Made by a program: the position numbers and the translations under genes
Origin: Phormidesmis sp963789215
Lineage (GTDB): Bacteria; Cyanobacteriota; Cyanobacteriia; Phormidesmidales; Phormidesmidaceae
DNA: 64,000 nucleotides
Assembly (NCBI GenBank): GCA_963789215.1
Contig: CAWBJY010000007.1
Location: forward strand, 1-64,000
Direction of reading: 5' to 3'
The notes under the pieces: model-generated
Seen by the model: only the letters and a program-made list of their open reading frames with translations
What the model was told of the DNA's origin: nothing
Database searches by the model: none
Part shown: positions 1 through 7,490 of the stretch, piece after piece
Layout: each line of letters starts with the position of its first letter
How positions within the stretch are numbered: position 1 is the stretch's first letter

Positions 1-782
1 TACTGGTGGCTGTACTGCTTAGGGAGGATCGCGTGGCGCAGCGCTAGGCACGTGACAGCGGCGCTGGGGTAGCTCATACCCAGATGAATACCCACGATGC
101 AGCGGGAGTACGTATCAACCACTGTTGTTAAGGTAGGGCAGCCGATCGCGGCTCCCTGGCTATCCACCACCATAATATCGGCCCTGGTGTGGTCGCATTG
201 CCATACTTGATTACTATATTCAATGTCCAGTTCGATGCCTTCTTTCGTACGAAGCTTCAGCCGCTCGCCTTGCCAGCCGATACAGCGACTCTTTTGCTTG
301 TGCTCGGATCTCTCGATTTCCGCACTAAGCACCCTATATACGCTGCGGCGGCTGGGATAGTCGCTTTCTCCTATTTCTGCCGCGTGGCTGGCTACTAGCT
401 TCGCTACCTGCGCTCGACTCGCTTGACGCTGACCTTTATTACCCTTCTGGTACGTACTGAGGATGAACGTTTGCCAATACTCGCTGACTCTGAAGTGTTC
501 CTTATCTGAGCGACCTTGGCGCGTTATTCCAGCGATACCTGCTTTTCGATATTGCCGTTGTAGGCGGCGCAAACTACGGGCGCTTAGACCTAGTTCTGTG
601 GCTGCTCTTTCCTGTTCCACGCCATAGGCGGCTCTATCCTGATAGCTCTGCAATCGCTGAATGACTGCTATGCGGTGCTGGACTTCGGGGGCTAGCGCTT
701 CAGTTGGCACGACGATGTCTGTGCGATCTCCGCTCTGCTTCGGGGAGGCTGCTATAACTTTTTTCTCTTCTCCACATGCCAC
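1..782 (-). CDS. tnsB: TnsB-like transposase of a Tn7-like/type V-K CAST element (5' part only)
   Basis: Open frame running off the left edge; about 260 N-terminal residues are visible. The GTG at 782-780 is chosen because AGGAAGTGAGG lies 9-10 bases upstream; an in-frame stop lies further upstream, at about 829-827. Residues ~40-120 look like the helix-turn-helix DNA-binding part. The RNase-H-like catalytic domain then starts with VWQCDHTRAD, giving the first DDE aspartate at D197, followed by LTTVVDTYSRCIVGIHLG and LALRHAILPK. From memory these blocks match cyanobacterial type V-K CAST TnsB (Scytonema ShTnsB has YSNHVWQCDHTRVD and the same DTYSRCI and LRHAILPK blocks) better than Mu, IS481 or IS21 transposases. 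TnsB cuts and joins transposon ends as part of a TnsB-TnsC-TniQ machine. Whether tnsC, tniQ, cas12k and a CRISPR array follow cannot be seen. A Cas-less Tn7-like relative is the main alternative. Confidence 0.85.
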   Translation of the reverse strand, partial: MACGEEKKVIAASPKQSGDRTDIVVPTEALAPEVQHRIAVIQRLQSYQDRAAYGVEQERAATELGLSARSLRRLQRQYRKAGIAGITRQGRSDKEHFRVSEYWQTFILSTYQKGNKGQRQASRAQVAKLVASHAAEIGESDYPSRRSVYRVLSAEIERSEHKQKSRCIGWQGERLKLRTKEGIELDIEYSNQVWQCDHTRADIMVVDSQGAAIGCPTLTTVVDTYSRCIVGIHLGMSYPSAAVTCLALRHAILPKQYSHQ

Positions 783-881
783 GCTATTTGTCCTCACTTC
801 CTTGGATAGACAGTCCCTCTCTTAAACGCTCTAACACATACTACAAAGGCCTTTTAAGGCTACAGGCACAATATTACGTCC

Positions 882-924
882 GGTCAAATAATTTGGCACA
901 TTTCTCATGCCAAATTATTTGACC
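882..924. repeat. Inner pair of TnsB-site-like repeats, inverted
   Basis: GGTCAAATAATTTGGCA at 882-898 and its exact reverse complement TGCCAAATTATTTGACC at 908-924, separated by 9 bases. This forms a perfect 17-bp inverted repeat about 100 bp upstream of tnsB. It may serve as an internal transposase-binding pair and could also act as an operator for tnsB. Confidence 0.75.
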
Positions 925-1044
925 TATTCCCTGACAACATTGATACACAAGAATCCTGGGCTTGTTAAGCTTTGTATAAATCACTCGCGCCAAAGTCCGC
1001 TTCGATAGCTCTATGCCCTGCAAATAAAGAACTTCACCGCTTTT

Positions 1045-1083
1045 GGTCATTTAACTTGGCACAAACGGTCACTCAATTTGGCA
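1045..1083. repeat. Outer pair of TnsB-site-like repeats, direct
   Basis: GGTCATTTAACTTGGCA (1045-1061) and GGTCACTCAATTTGGCA (1067-1083) are direct copies of the same 17-bp motif found at 882-898, with starts 22 bp apart (two helical turns). The outer copy lies 17 bp inside the predicted terminus at 1100. Spacing and orientation fit end-binding sites for a TnsB transposase. Confidence 0.7.
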
Positions 1084-1100
1084 CTCGACAATTATATACA

Positions 1101-1671
1101 GTATGCTATCCTCCATGTTTTCTGTCGCACTTTCTGTTGTATTTTATTTTGTTGTTGTTTTTTCTCTCCTATTTCTGTTGTTTATTTTTTGATTATTGTG
1201 TTATTGCTCGTTCGATCGCCTGTTACGAGAAGCTTTTCAAACTCTGAAATCTTTTTATATCAATACTTACAGCCTTTTACCTAATTGTTTCAGCAGTGCT
1301 TAAAGTTGTTTATCATTTTTTTCTTTTAACGCAATCAACAATCTACATGTTGTTTATTTTCATCGCTGCAAGTTCGCCTCAACTAATTATACTATCTACT
1401 TGCATATCTACTTACACTGCGCTCTTGTCCTGTTGAAACAACCTTTGCAAGGACTCAAACCCTCTCTCGGCAGCGTGTCTATCGCTAAACAACGATGGTT
1501 TAAGTAGATCGCTATAACTAATTACACTTTCAGGAGCTTAAAAAGACCTCTGTCACCACTACTGTGCCACCCAAGGCAGCGGCGAAGCGCACTGTACCGC
1601 ATACTTCTTCAGAGCTTCAGGTGCGGTACAGCAGCCATCCTGTCGCTCTGCGGACGGGGGAGATCATATGC
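1101..1671. other. Non-coding stretch between transposon end and IS element, with a hairpin
   Basis: No convincing gene. Bases 1101-1330 are strongly T-rich on the plus strand. At 1592-1601 and 1622-1631 there is a perfect 10-bp inverted repeat (CTGTACCGCA and TGCGGTACAG) around a 20-base loop, next to the IS4-like element at 1672. The hairpin could be a subterminal structure of an unidentified mobile element or a structured RNA; nothing in the sequence decides. If the transposon end is at 1100, this segment was its insertion target region, but no intact tRNA gene is recognisable in it. Confidence 0.5.
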
Positions 1672-2993
1672 TGATTGACTGACAAAAGATTAGTCAGGGA
1701 GAAATTTGACGGTGATTACGTTGAAGTCCAAGCGACCCGCTTTTTTATTATGTTGCCGCCTAGAAGCCATAGCGGGTTCAGGATCTAGGTAGGCGGTAAA
1801 GCAAACCTGTTGTATCAACTGCCAGCCGTTGAGCAGGGCAGCTTTCGTCCACTCTAGTCCGATGCGGAAATAGCTGTTGCCGCGAAACCAATGGGTGTCA
1901 ATCCATCGTCTGCGTCCTGCTTGAACAACGTCTAGTCCTTGAGCGGTGACGTAGAGGGTGGCCACGGCAAGAATAAACCATAGCCGTGAGAGGTCGGTGA
2001 CGGAACGAATCTCAGAGCGTTGCAGATTCCAACCGCCTGTTTGGTCGTCTAAAAATCCTTCTTCAATGTCGAACCTTAGGCCATATTCAGCAAAGGTTTT
2101 AGGGCAAGTCGGCTGGTCACTGACCACGGCCCAGAACTCACCATTGATGTTGTTGCGCCCTAAGATGACATGCACCGGGCCGTACTTTTCTTGCAGGTGT
2201 AGTCTAACGTTGTGGAAACAGAGGGCTTTGCCCCGCGCCAAGTGAAACGATGTTGGCTGACACCAGCCAGAACCCGGTCGCCAGAGCCAAGTGTCACTTT
2301 TGAGGCGTATCCGATAGTGCCAGCCGAGTTGCCGCATTGTCTGCATCGCACGGGTGTGCACAAAGCCTCGGTCAGCCAACAGAATCACCGCTACCCCTGA
2401 GGGTAAGTATTGAGCGGACTGCATCAGCAATGCTTGGTAGGTATCAGCCGAAACAGAAGCACTCGCATGTTCTAAGACCCGCCATGCTAGGGGAATGGAG
2501 CGACCTCGATAGACCACAGCTAGCCGAATCAGGCAGTACTCCTCCCAAAACAATGAGGTGTCTAAACAAAGATAGAGGCACTCCGCTTCCCACGTCGCTA
2601 ACGCTGACTGAATCAGGGGTTTGTACAACCGATGAATGTTGATGCGGCTATTGCCCAGCCAGCGCCGTACCCGTCTCTGCTTGCTCTGGGCGTAGCGTCC
2701 TCGACAGGGCAGGTAAGTTGTCCATTTCGTGAGGCTGACGCTGCCGGTTTGAATCAGCGCAAACACCATCCAGCAGCAGGTCGTCAGATGGCCCAGATGC
2801 GCCCAGCGGCAGTCTTGACCCAGCCATATTTTCAAGGCATCGTAAAGACGGGAGTTCTTTTGCACAGCGTTCCGATGATTTTGAGTGACATTTAGATCTT
2901 AGAACGCTGGCTCCCTCTATCGGTTTTGCATTTCTACAACTGCCTATGGGCAAGGGATTCACTCGCTTTATCACATCTTTTGTCAGTCAATCA
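1672..2993 (-). mobile_element. IS4-like insertion sequence, copy 1 (intact)
   Basis: A 1322-bp element bounded by perfect 19-bp terminal inverted repeats, TGATTGACTGACAAAAGAT at 1672-1690 and its complement at 2975-2993. It carries one transposase gene on the minus strand. The flanks (CATATGC on the left, GGCGGTG on the right) do not match, so no target duplication remains; this suggests later rearrangement or deletion. Its right end cuts the IS21-like istA fragment. A second, inverted copy lies at 4371-6602. Confidence 0.9.
1690..2865 (-). CDS. IS4-family DDE transposase, 391 aa
   Basis: Cut-and-paste transposase of the IS4 family. The catalytic acidic residues are visible: D102 in CLDTSLF, D165 in LLADRGF, and E268 in a Y-x2-R-x3-E signature (Y261, R264, E268 of AEYGLRFDIEEG). 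The canonical lysine seven residues after the glutamate appears to be glutamine here. The start is a GTG at 2865, positioned the same in both copies of the element. The C-terminus (around TAYLDPEPAMASRR) is conserved between the two copies. Nothing is truncated and the ends are intact, so this copy could be active. Whether it belongs to a named IS4 subgroup cannot be settled here. Confidence 0.9.
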   Translation of the reverse strand: MQKNSRLYDALKIWLGQDCRWAHLGHLTTCCWMVFALIQTGSVSLTKWTTYLPCRGRYAQSKQRRVRRWLGNSRINIHRLYKPLIQSALATWEAECLYLCLDTSLFWEEYCLIRLAVVYRGRSIPLAWRVLEHASASVSADTYQALLMQSAQYLPSGVAVILLADRGFVHTRAMQTMRQLGWHYRIRLKSDTWLWRPGSGWCQPTSFHLARGKALCFHNVRLHLQEKYGPVHVILGRNNINGEFWAVVSDQPTCPKTFAEYGLRFDIEEGFLDDQTGGWNLQRSEIRSVTDLSRLWFILAVATLYVTAQGLDVVQAGRRRWIDTHWFRGNSYFRIGLEWTKAALLNGWQLIQQVCFTAYLDPEPAMASRRQHNKKAGRLDFNVITVKFLPD

Positions 2994-3594
2994 GGCGGTG
3001 TTCTTTCGGTGTCCCACCACTCGCCACCAGCGCATTCTGTAGGCCTTCTGAAAGTCCTACGAAGCTTTCACCACCTTGGATAATCTGTGCATACTGCCAG
3101 CCGCTATACGCTAGCCGGTAGTGATATATCAAGTGCTCGAAGGGCTCGCCGTTGATGGTGATCTCCATTCCCTTCAGTTTGGTGAAGTCTGACAAACCTT
3201 TCACCCCTGGCTCATGACGCAACATGAACATCACCTCGGGCGCTGGCCCATGCAGCGCTTTCCATGTGCTCACCCGGCGCTGTAATGTCCGCAGCACCCG
3301 TGGGTATTGGTTAGGGTACTGCTCTTGCAGATGCTCGAACAGTGTCATCGGCTTTAGTCTCGGCTCGCGCCTCAGCATCGGCTCTAGCTCGCTCTCCCAC
3401 ACTGGTGACAGCGGATCTCGGCTTACCGTATGCGTTTGCACTTCACCTCTATTCGTACGGTGATTGCCTGCATCGATACGCTGGCCGGTTCGTTCTGATA
3501 TTTCTGCTATCGATGACGACGTTACCTGGGTCAGTCCCAGCTCTCTCGCATTCATATAGGCTCTCTTCTGGTATAAGTGGATGGCTTCGGGCAT
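2983..3594 (-). pseudogene. IstA transposase fragment A (IS21 family), C-terminally truncated
   Basis: About 200 residues of an IS21 IstA, which is normally around 500. Visible pieces: DPLSPVWESELEPML, MTLFEHLQEQYP, LQRRVSTWKALHGPAPEVMF (the linker before the catalytic domain), then FTKLKGMEITINGEPFEHLI and YSGWQYAQIIQGGESFVGL. The first DDE aspartate would sit in GLSDFT. The frame reads KEHR and then enters the IS4-like terminal repeat, ending LID-stop on IS sequence. The catalytic core and downstream istB are missing, so it cannot work. Confidence 0.8.
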
Positions 3595-3755
3595 TGGACA
3601 TAGCTCTCTTTCGTAGGAGATCTACCTGTGCCCTTTTCTTTGCCTGATTGCAACCTGACTTGGCGCTACTGACTCTGCCAATCTGTCTCATGCTGGTTCT
3701 GCTAAACCCGCCAACCGGCTTTTGCAACCTGACCACTCCACTGTCACTTAATAAA
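2994..3755 (-). mobile_element. IS21-like element remnant A
   Basis: Left part of an IS21-family element: about 160 bp of upstream sequence plus the first ~195 codons of istA. It is cut at 2993/2994 by the terminus of IS4-like copy 1. Its outer end, around CCACTGTCACTTAATAAA (3738-3755), abuts remnant B, whose istA reading frame stops there. No istB and no distal end are present. It shares extended near-identity with remnant B, including the non-coding leader, but with scattered differences, so the two are related insertions and not a recent tandem duplication. Confidence 0.7.
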
Positions 3756-4208
3756 GGGCCGACCATTGAGGGTGATCTCCATTCCCTTTAGTTTGGTGAA
3801 GTCTGATAATCCTTTCACCCCTGGCTCATGACGTAGCATGAACATCACCTCGGGCGCTGGCCCGTGCAGCGCTTTCCAGGTACTTACCCGACGCTGGAGT
3901 GTCCGCAGCACTTGCTCGTATTGGCCAGGATACTGTTCCTGCAAATACTCGAACAGCGTCATCGGATTGAGTCTCGGTTCGCGCCGTAGCATTGGTTCTA
4001 GCTCGCTCTCCCAGACCGCTGCCAGCGGATCTCGCTGCACCATCTGTGCTTGCACCTGCCCACGATTGGGGTGGTGACGGCCTGAATCTATCCGCTGGCC
4101 GGTTCGTTCCGATATTTCCGCTATCGATGACGATGCTACCTGGGTCAATCCCAGTTCTCTCGCATTCATATAGGCTCGCTTCTGGTATAAGTGGATGGCT
4201 TCGGGCAT
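3744..4208 (-). pseudogene. IstA transposase fragment B (IS21 family), truncated
   Basis: 154 residues, nearly collinear with fragment A: QVASSSIAEISERTGQRID, DPLAAVWESELEPML, then LQRRVSTWKALHGPAPEVMF and FTKLKGMEITLNGRPF. The natural frame ends at NGRPF, where remnant A begins; the last few codons and stop are junction sequence. No catalytic domain. It differs from fragment A at roughly one residue in ten over the shared stretch, so the two copies were independent or old insertions. Confidence 0.8.
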
Positions 4209-4370
4209 CGGATATAGCTCTCTTTCGTAGGAGATCTACCTGTGCCCTTTTCTTTGCCTGATTGCAACCGTGTTTCGATCTGCTGACGCTACCGACCTGT
4301 CTCACGCTGGTTCGGCTAGACCCGTCAACTGACTTTTGCTAACCCGACTACTCCACTGTCACCTGATAAG
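3756..4370 (-). mobile_element. IS21-like element remnant B
   Basis: Second IS21-like left end, arranged head-to-tail with remnant A. The leader and istA N-terminus are present; sequence after codon ~150 is replaced by the outer end of remnant A at 3755/3756. On the other side (about 4370/4371), after CCACTGTCACCTGATAA, it abuts IS4-like copy 2 and has replaced that copy's first ~50 bp. The order of junctions suggests B inserted near or into the IS4-like copy, A inserted into B, and deletions followed. Confidence 0.65.
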
Positions 4371-5276
4371 TTGTAGGAATGCAAAGCCGATAGAGGGAGC
4401 CAGCGTTCTAAGATCTAAATGTCACTCAAAATCATTGGAACGCTGTGCAAAAGAACTCCCGTCTTTACGATGCCTTGAAAATATGGCTGGGTCAAGACTG
4501 CCGCTGGGCGCATCTGGGCCATCTGACGACCTGCTGCTGGATGGTGTTTGCGCTGATTCAAACCGGCAGCGTCAGCCTCACGAAATGGACAACTTACCTG
4601 CCCTGTCGAGGACGCTACGCCCAGAGCAAGCAGAGACGGGTACGGCGCTGGCTGGGCAATAGCCGCATCAACATTCATCGGTTGTACAAACCCCTGATTC
4701 AGTCAGCGTTAGCGACGTGGGAAGCGGAGTGCCTCTATCTTTGTTTAGACACCTCATTGTTTTGGGAGGAGTACTGCCTGATTCGGCTAGCTGTGGTCTA
4801 TCGAGGTCGCTCCATTCCCCTAGCATGGCGGGTCTTAGAACATGCGAGTGCTTCTGTTTCGGCTGATACCTACCAAGCATTGCTGATGCAGTCCGCTCAA
4901 TACTTACCCTCAGGGGTAGCGGTGATTCTGTTGGCTGACCGAGGCTTTGTGCACACCCGTGCGATGCAGACAATGCGGCAACTCGGCTGGCACTATCGGA
5001 TACGCCTCAAAAGTGACACTTGGCTCTGGCGACCGGGTTCTGGCTGGTGTCAGCCAACATCGTTTCACTTGGCGCGGGGCAAAGCACTCTGTTTCCACAA
5101 CGTTAGACTACACCTGCAAGAAAAGTACGGCCCGGTGCATGTCATCTTAGGGCGCAACAACATTAATGGTGAGTTCTGGGCCGTGGTCAGTGACCAGCCG
5201 ACTTGCCCTAAAACCTTTGCTGAGTATGGCCTGAGGTTCGATATAGAGGAAGGATTTTTAGACGACCAATCGAGCG

Positions 5277-5317
5277 GTAGGAACCCGCGTCGCTTTGCGG
5301 CGCTAGGGAACGCCTAC
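5277..5317. repeat. Small palindromic element inserted in-frame in transposase copy 2
   Basis: Absent from copy 1, which reads DDQTGGWN where copy 2 has about 17 extra codons. The insert folds on itself: GTAGG (5277-5281) pairs with CCTAC (5313-5317), CCC with GGG, and GCGTCGC with GCGGCGC around a TTT loop. An insert of about 51 bp keeps the reading frame. It resembles the small dispersed palindromic repeats known in some bacteria, but no second copy is obvious in this window. Confidence 0.65.
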
Positions 5318-5382
5318 CAAGACAGCGGTTGGAATCTACAACGCTCTGAGATTCGCTCCGTCACAGACCTCTCACGACTATG

Positions 5383-6286
5383 CAGCAGTTCTCATTATGA
5401 GGAATGCCTATTCAATAGCCTGTTGTCAGCCTATTGTGTAGAGGTGAGAGATCAGGCTTAGTCAATGATGCAAGGCAGTTTTGCTACGGTAGTAGATTCA
5501 TTTCGAGCAACGCTGTCAACGCTACCGGACAAGCGCACAGGAAAGAATAGTCGCTACGAGATGTTGGATGCTGGGCTGAGTGCCTTCAGCGTATTCTTCA
5601 CGCAAACGCCGTCGTTTCTAGCTCATCAGCGCAAGATGTCCCAGGCAAAGGGTTTGAGCAATGCGCAAACGCTGTTCGGGGTGCATCAAATTCCCAGCGA
5701 TAATCATATCCGAGATCTGCTTGATGGCGTGTCACCCGTTGCGCTACATCCTGTCTTTGATGAGATTCTTCAGCGTCTCGAAGCGACGGAGAAGCTGTCA
5801 TCTTTTCGGTCATTTGCGGGCAATTTACTAATGTCGATAGACGGCACCGAGTACGTGAGTTCCACGAAAAATCCTTTACCAGAATGCTTTCGCCACCAGT
5901 CACCTGATTACCGATAACAACATTGAGGCCCTTGTCGAGGCTGGGCGCACCCGGTGGAAGGTCGAAAACGAGCATAACAACACTCTCAAGACCAAGGGGT
6001 ACAACCTGGAGCATAACTTCGGGCATGGACAGAACCAGCTAGCGGCATTCTTAGCTACCTTGAACATCCTGGCGCTGCTCTTTCATACCTTGCTTGCTTT
6101 GAACGACACAAAGTATCGATTGCTCAGAGCACACCTATCGACTCGAAAGACCTTTTTTAACGACTTACGCGCCTTGACTCGCTACGTTTGCTTTGATAGC
6201 TGGGATCATTTGCTGACCTTTATGCTCGAAGGGCTTGAGCTTGAAGTCCCAGCTGACACTAGCTGACTTCATAATGAGAATTGCTG
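5383..6286 (+). mobile_element. ISNCY-like insertion sequence with internal deletion, 9-bp target duplication
   Basis: A 904-bp insertion. Ends are imperfect inverted repeats: CAGCAGTTCTCATTATGA at 5383-5400 and TCATAATGAGAATTGCTG at 6269-6286, with one mismatch. The 9-bp direct repeat ACGACTATG occurs immediately outside both ends (5374-5382 and 6287-6295) and once in the uninterrupted family sequence, as expected for a target duplication. The transposase inside lacks its middle third, so the copy is non-autonomous or was deleted after insertion. Confidence 0.9.
5465..6266 (+). pseudogene. ISNCY-like (DDE) transposase, internally deleted and frameshifted
   Basis: The N-terminal piece at 5465-5917 contains TLPDKRTGKNSRYEMLDAG, AFSVFFTQTPSFLAHQRKM, TLFGVHQIPSDNHIRDLLDG and SIDGTEYVSS (first DDE aspartate). 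The C-terminal piece, in another frame from about 5885 to 6266, contains LITDNNIEALVEAGRTRWKV, ENEHNNTLKTKGYNLEHNFG and LNILALLFHTLL. Family members I remember carry roughly 150-180 more residues between these blocks, including the second catalytic aspartate. The junction near 5880 therefore marks an internal deletion plus frame change. Not functional. The family name is from memory of similar cyanobacterial and proteobacterial transposases. Confidence 0.8.
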
Positions 6287-6599
6287 ACGACTATGGTTTA
6301 TTCTTGCAGTGGCAACTCTCTATGTCACCGCTCAAGGACTAGACGTCGTTCAATCAGGACGCAGACGATGGATTGACACCCATTGGTTTCGCGGCAACAG
6401 CTATTTCCGCATCGGACTAGAGTGGACGAAAGCTGCCCTGCTCAACGGCTGGCAGTTGATACAACAGGTTTGCTTTACCGCCTACCTAGACCCTGAACCC
6501 GCTATGGCTTCTAGGCGGCAACATCAGAAGAAGGCGGGTCGATTGGACTTCAACGTAATCACCGTCAAATTTCTCCCTGACTAATCTTTTGTCAGTCAA

Positions 6600-7262
6600 T
6601 CATGTGCGCTGCCCTGGTATTGTCGCTTTGATACTGCTCCTCGAACCAAAAAGCAGCGTCACAACGCCCGAGACCACAATCAGGCTCATATTAATGCCCA
6701 ATAGCGCAATTCCACCCCAACCACGAACCGGATCGTCAGAAAGAAACGCGATCGCCCCCGCCACTCCCGCCGGAACCAGCGCCAGTGCGGCAACCACACC
6801 CACCAACGTATCCGTCTTCCGCTCGTTCAGCGCAATCATCCCCGCAGTTCCCGCTGCGATCGCCGTCACCACGCTATACCAGCCCGGACTCACTCGCTCT
6901 TGCAACAGCGTCTTATTCAACAATTCAGCCTCTGCCGGCAAAACGTGAGTTGTCGTCAGCAGCCAGGTAGCCACCAGCGCCGCCGACATCGCAATGGAGA
7001 GTCCTAGCACCGCCGTTACAAATCCTTCCCAAGCCAACCTCGGCCGACGATTCACCGCCGCAAACGAAACCAATGCCAGCGGCGGAAACGCAGGAGCAAT
7101 TACCATTGAGCCAATCAGCACAGGAATAGAATTCGTCAATAGCGCCACCGCCGACAGTATGCCAGCAGTCGCCATCAGCACAACGTAAGGGATATTAAAT
7201 TCACTGAGCTCAAAAACTCGCTCTACTACGGCAGAATCAACGGTCTTATGATGAGATGGCAT
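6600..7262 (-). CDS. DUF389-family membrane protein, C-terminus cut by IS element
   Basis: 220 residues, mostly hydrophobic with about six membrane segments: around 28-45, 46-65, 85-105, 130-148, 155-172 and 185-205. The pattern FNIPYVVLMATAGILSAVAL then LIGSMVIAPAFPPL is typical of DUF389 (TIGR00341-like) proteins, whose role is unknown. The frame runs through GQRT and its TGA stop is the first three bases of the IS4-like terminal repeat (6602-6600), so the original C-terminus has been removed or displaced. The membrane core looks complete and a slightly shortened protein may still be made. Confidence 0.75.
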   Translation of the reverse strand: MPSHHKTVDSAVVERVFELSEFNIPYVVLMATAGILSAVALLTNSIPVLIGSMVIAPAFPPLALVSFAAVNRRPRLAWEGFVTAVLGLSIAMSAALVATWLLTTTHVLPAEAELLNKTLLQERVSPGWYSVVTAIAAGTAGMIALNERKTDTLVGVVAALALVPAGVAGAIAFLSDDPVRGWGGIALLGINMSLIVVSGVVTLLFGSRSSIKATIPGQRT

Positions 7263-7490
7263 AAAAGATAAAGAAAGCCGAACCCATTCACCATACGATT
7301 TATAAGTACAAGTGTCCTCAAAAATACGATATAGATAAGCCTGTCAGCTACTGCATCATTCATTTACCTGCGCACAAATCTCTTTTTGAGACTCATTTAC
7401 ATCTTATTGAGTCTACAAGCAAGACTATATTTACCCGTACAAGACAGCACACTTTCGACAATACATTTACAACAATCAACCAGACCAAAA

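Larger units (their letters stand above)
783..1100 (-). mobile_element. Predicted left end of the Tn7-like/CAST transposon
   Basis: Non-coding stretch between the tnsB start and the rest of the window. It holds four 17-bp repeats of the kind TnsB binds (882-898, 908-924, 1045-1061, 1067-1083). Read inward on the minus strand, a TGT at 1100-1098 begins TGTATATAATTGTCGAG and leads directly into the outermost repeat. This matches the layout of type V-K left ends: a TGT terminus, repeats containing CAAATTA-like cores, then tnsB reading into the element. The exact terminus is inferred; the 5-bp target duplication cannot be tested because the other end is outside the window. Confidence 0.6.
4445..6584 (+). 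pseudogene. IS4-family transposase, disrupted copy
   Basis: Two coding pieces, 4445-5382 and 6296-6584, correspond to residues 1 to ~295 and ~296-391 of the copy 1 transposase and are almost identical to it. Between them sits the ISNCY-like element, inserted after the codons for DLSRL. Directly after the catalytic YxxRxxxE motif the protein gains about 17 residues (SSGRNPRRFAALGNAYQ) from an in-frame palindromic insertion. Both changes should abolish activity, though the palindrome alone would preserve the frame. Confidence 0.85.
4371..6602 (+). mobile_element. IS4-like insertion sequence, copy 2 (broken, inverted relative to copy 1)
   Basis: Same element as 1672-2993 in opposite orientation. 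The 3' end carries the terminal repeat ATCTTTTGTCAGTCAATCA at 6584-6602. The 5' terminal repeat and about 50 bp are missing, replaced by IS21-like remnant B. The element is interrupted at 5383-6286 by another IS and carries an extra ~51-bp palindromic segment at about 5270-5320. Its 3' terminus supplies the stop codon of the adjacent DUF389 gene. Confidence 0.85.

Noticed and set aside
1435..1515. tRNA-like piece (GGGTTTGAGTCC on the minus strand)
   Set aside because: A T-arm-like hairpin can be drawn, but no matching acceptor stem or anticodon arm is found, so I do not call a tRNA.
3744..4305. Other long open frames over the IS21 fragments, on both strands
   Set aside because: They are out-of-frame shadows; only the istA frame has family motifs.
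1672..6602. Composite transposon formed by the two IS4-like copies
   Set aside because: The DNA between them is only broken IS21 sequence, copy 2 lacks one terminal repeat and no outer target duplication exists.
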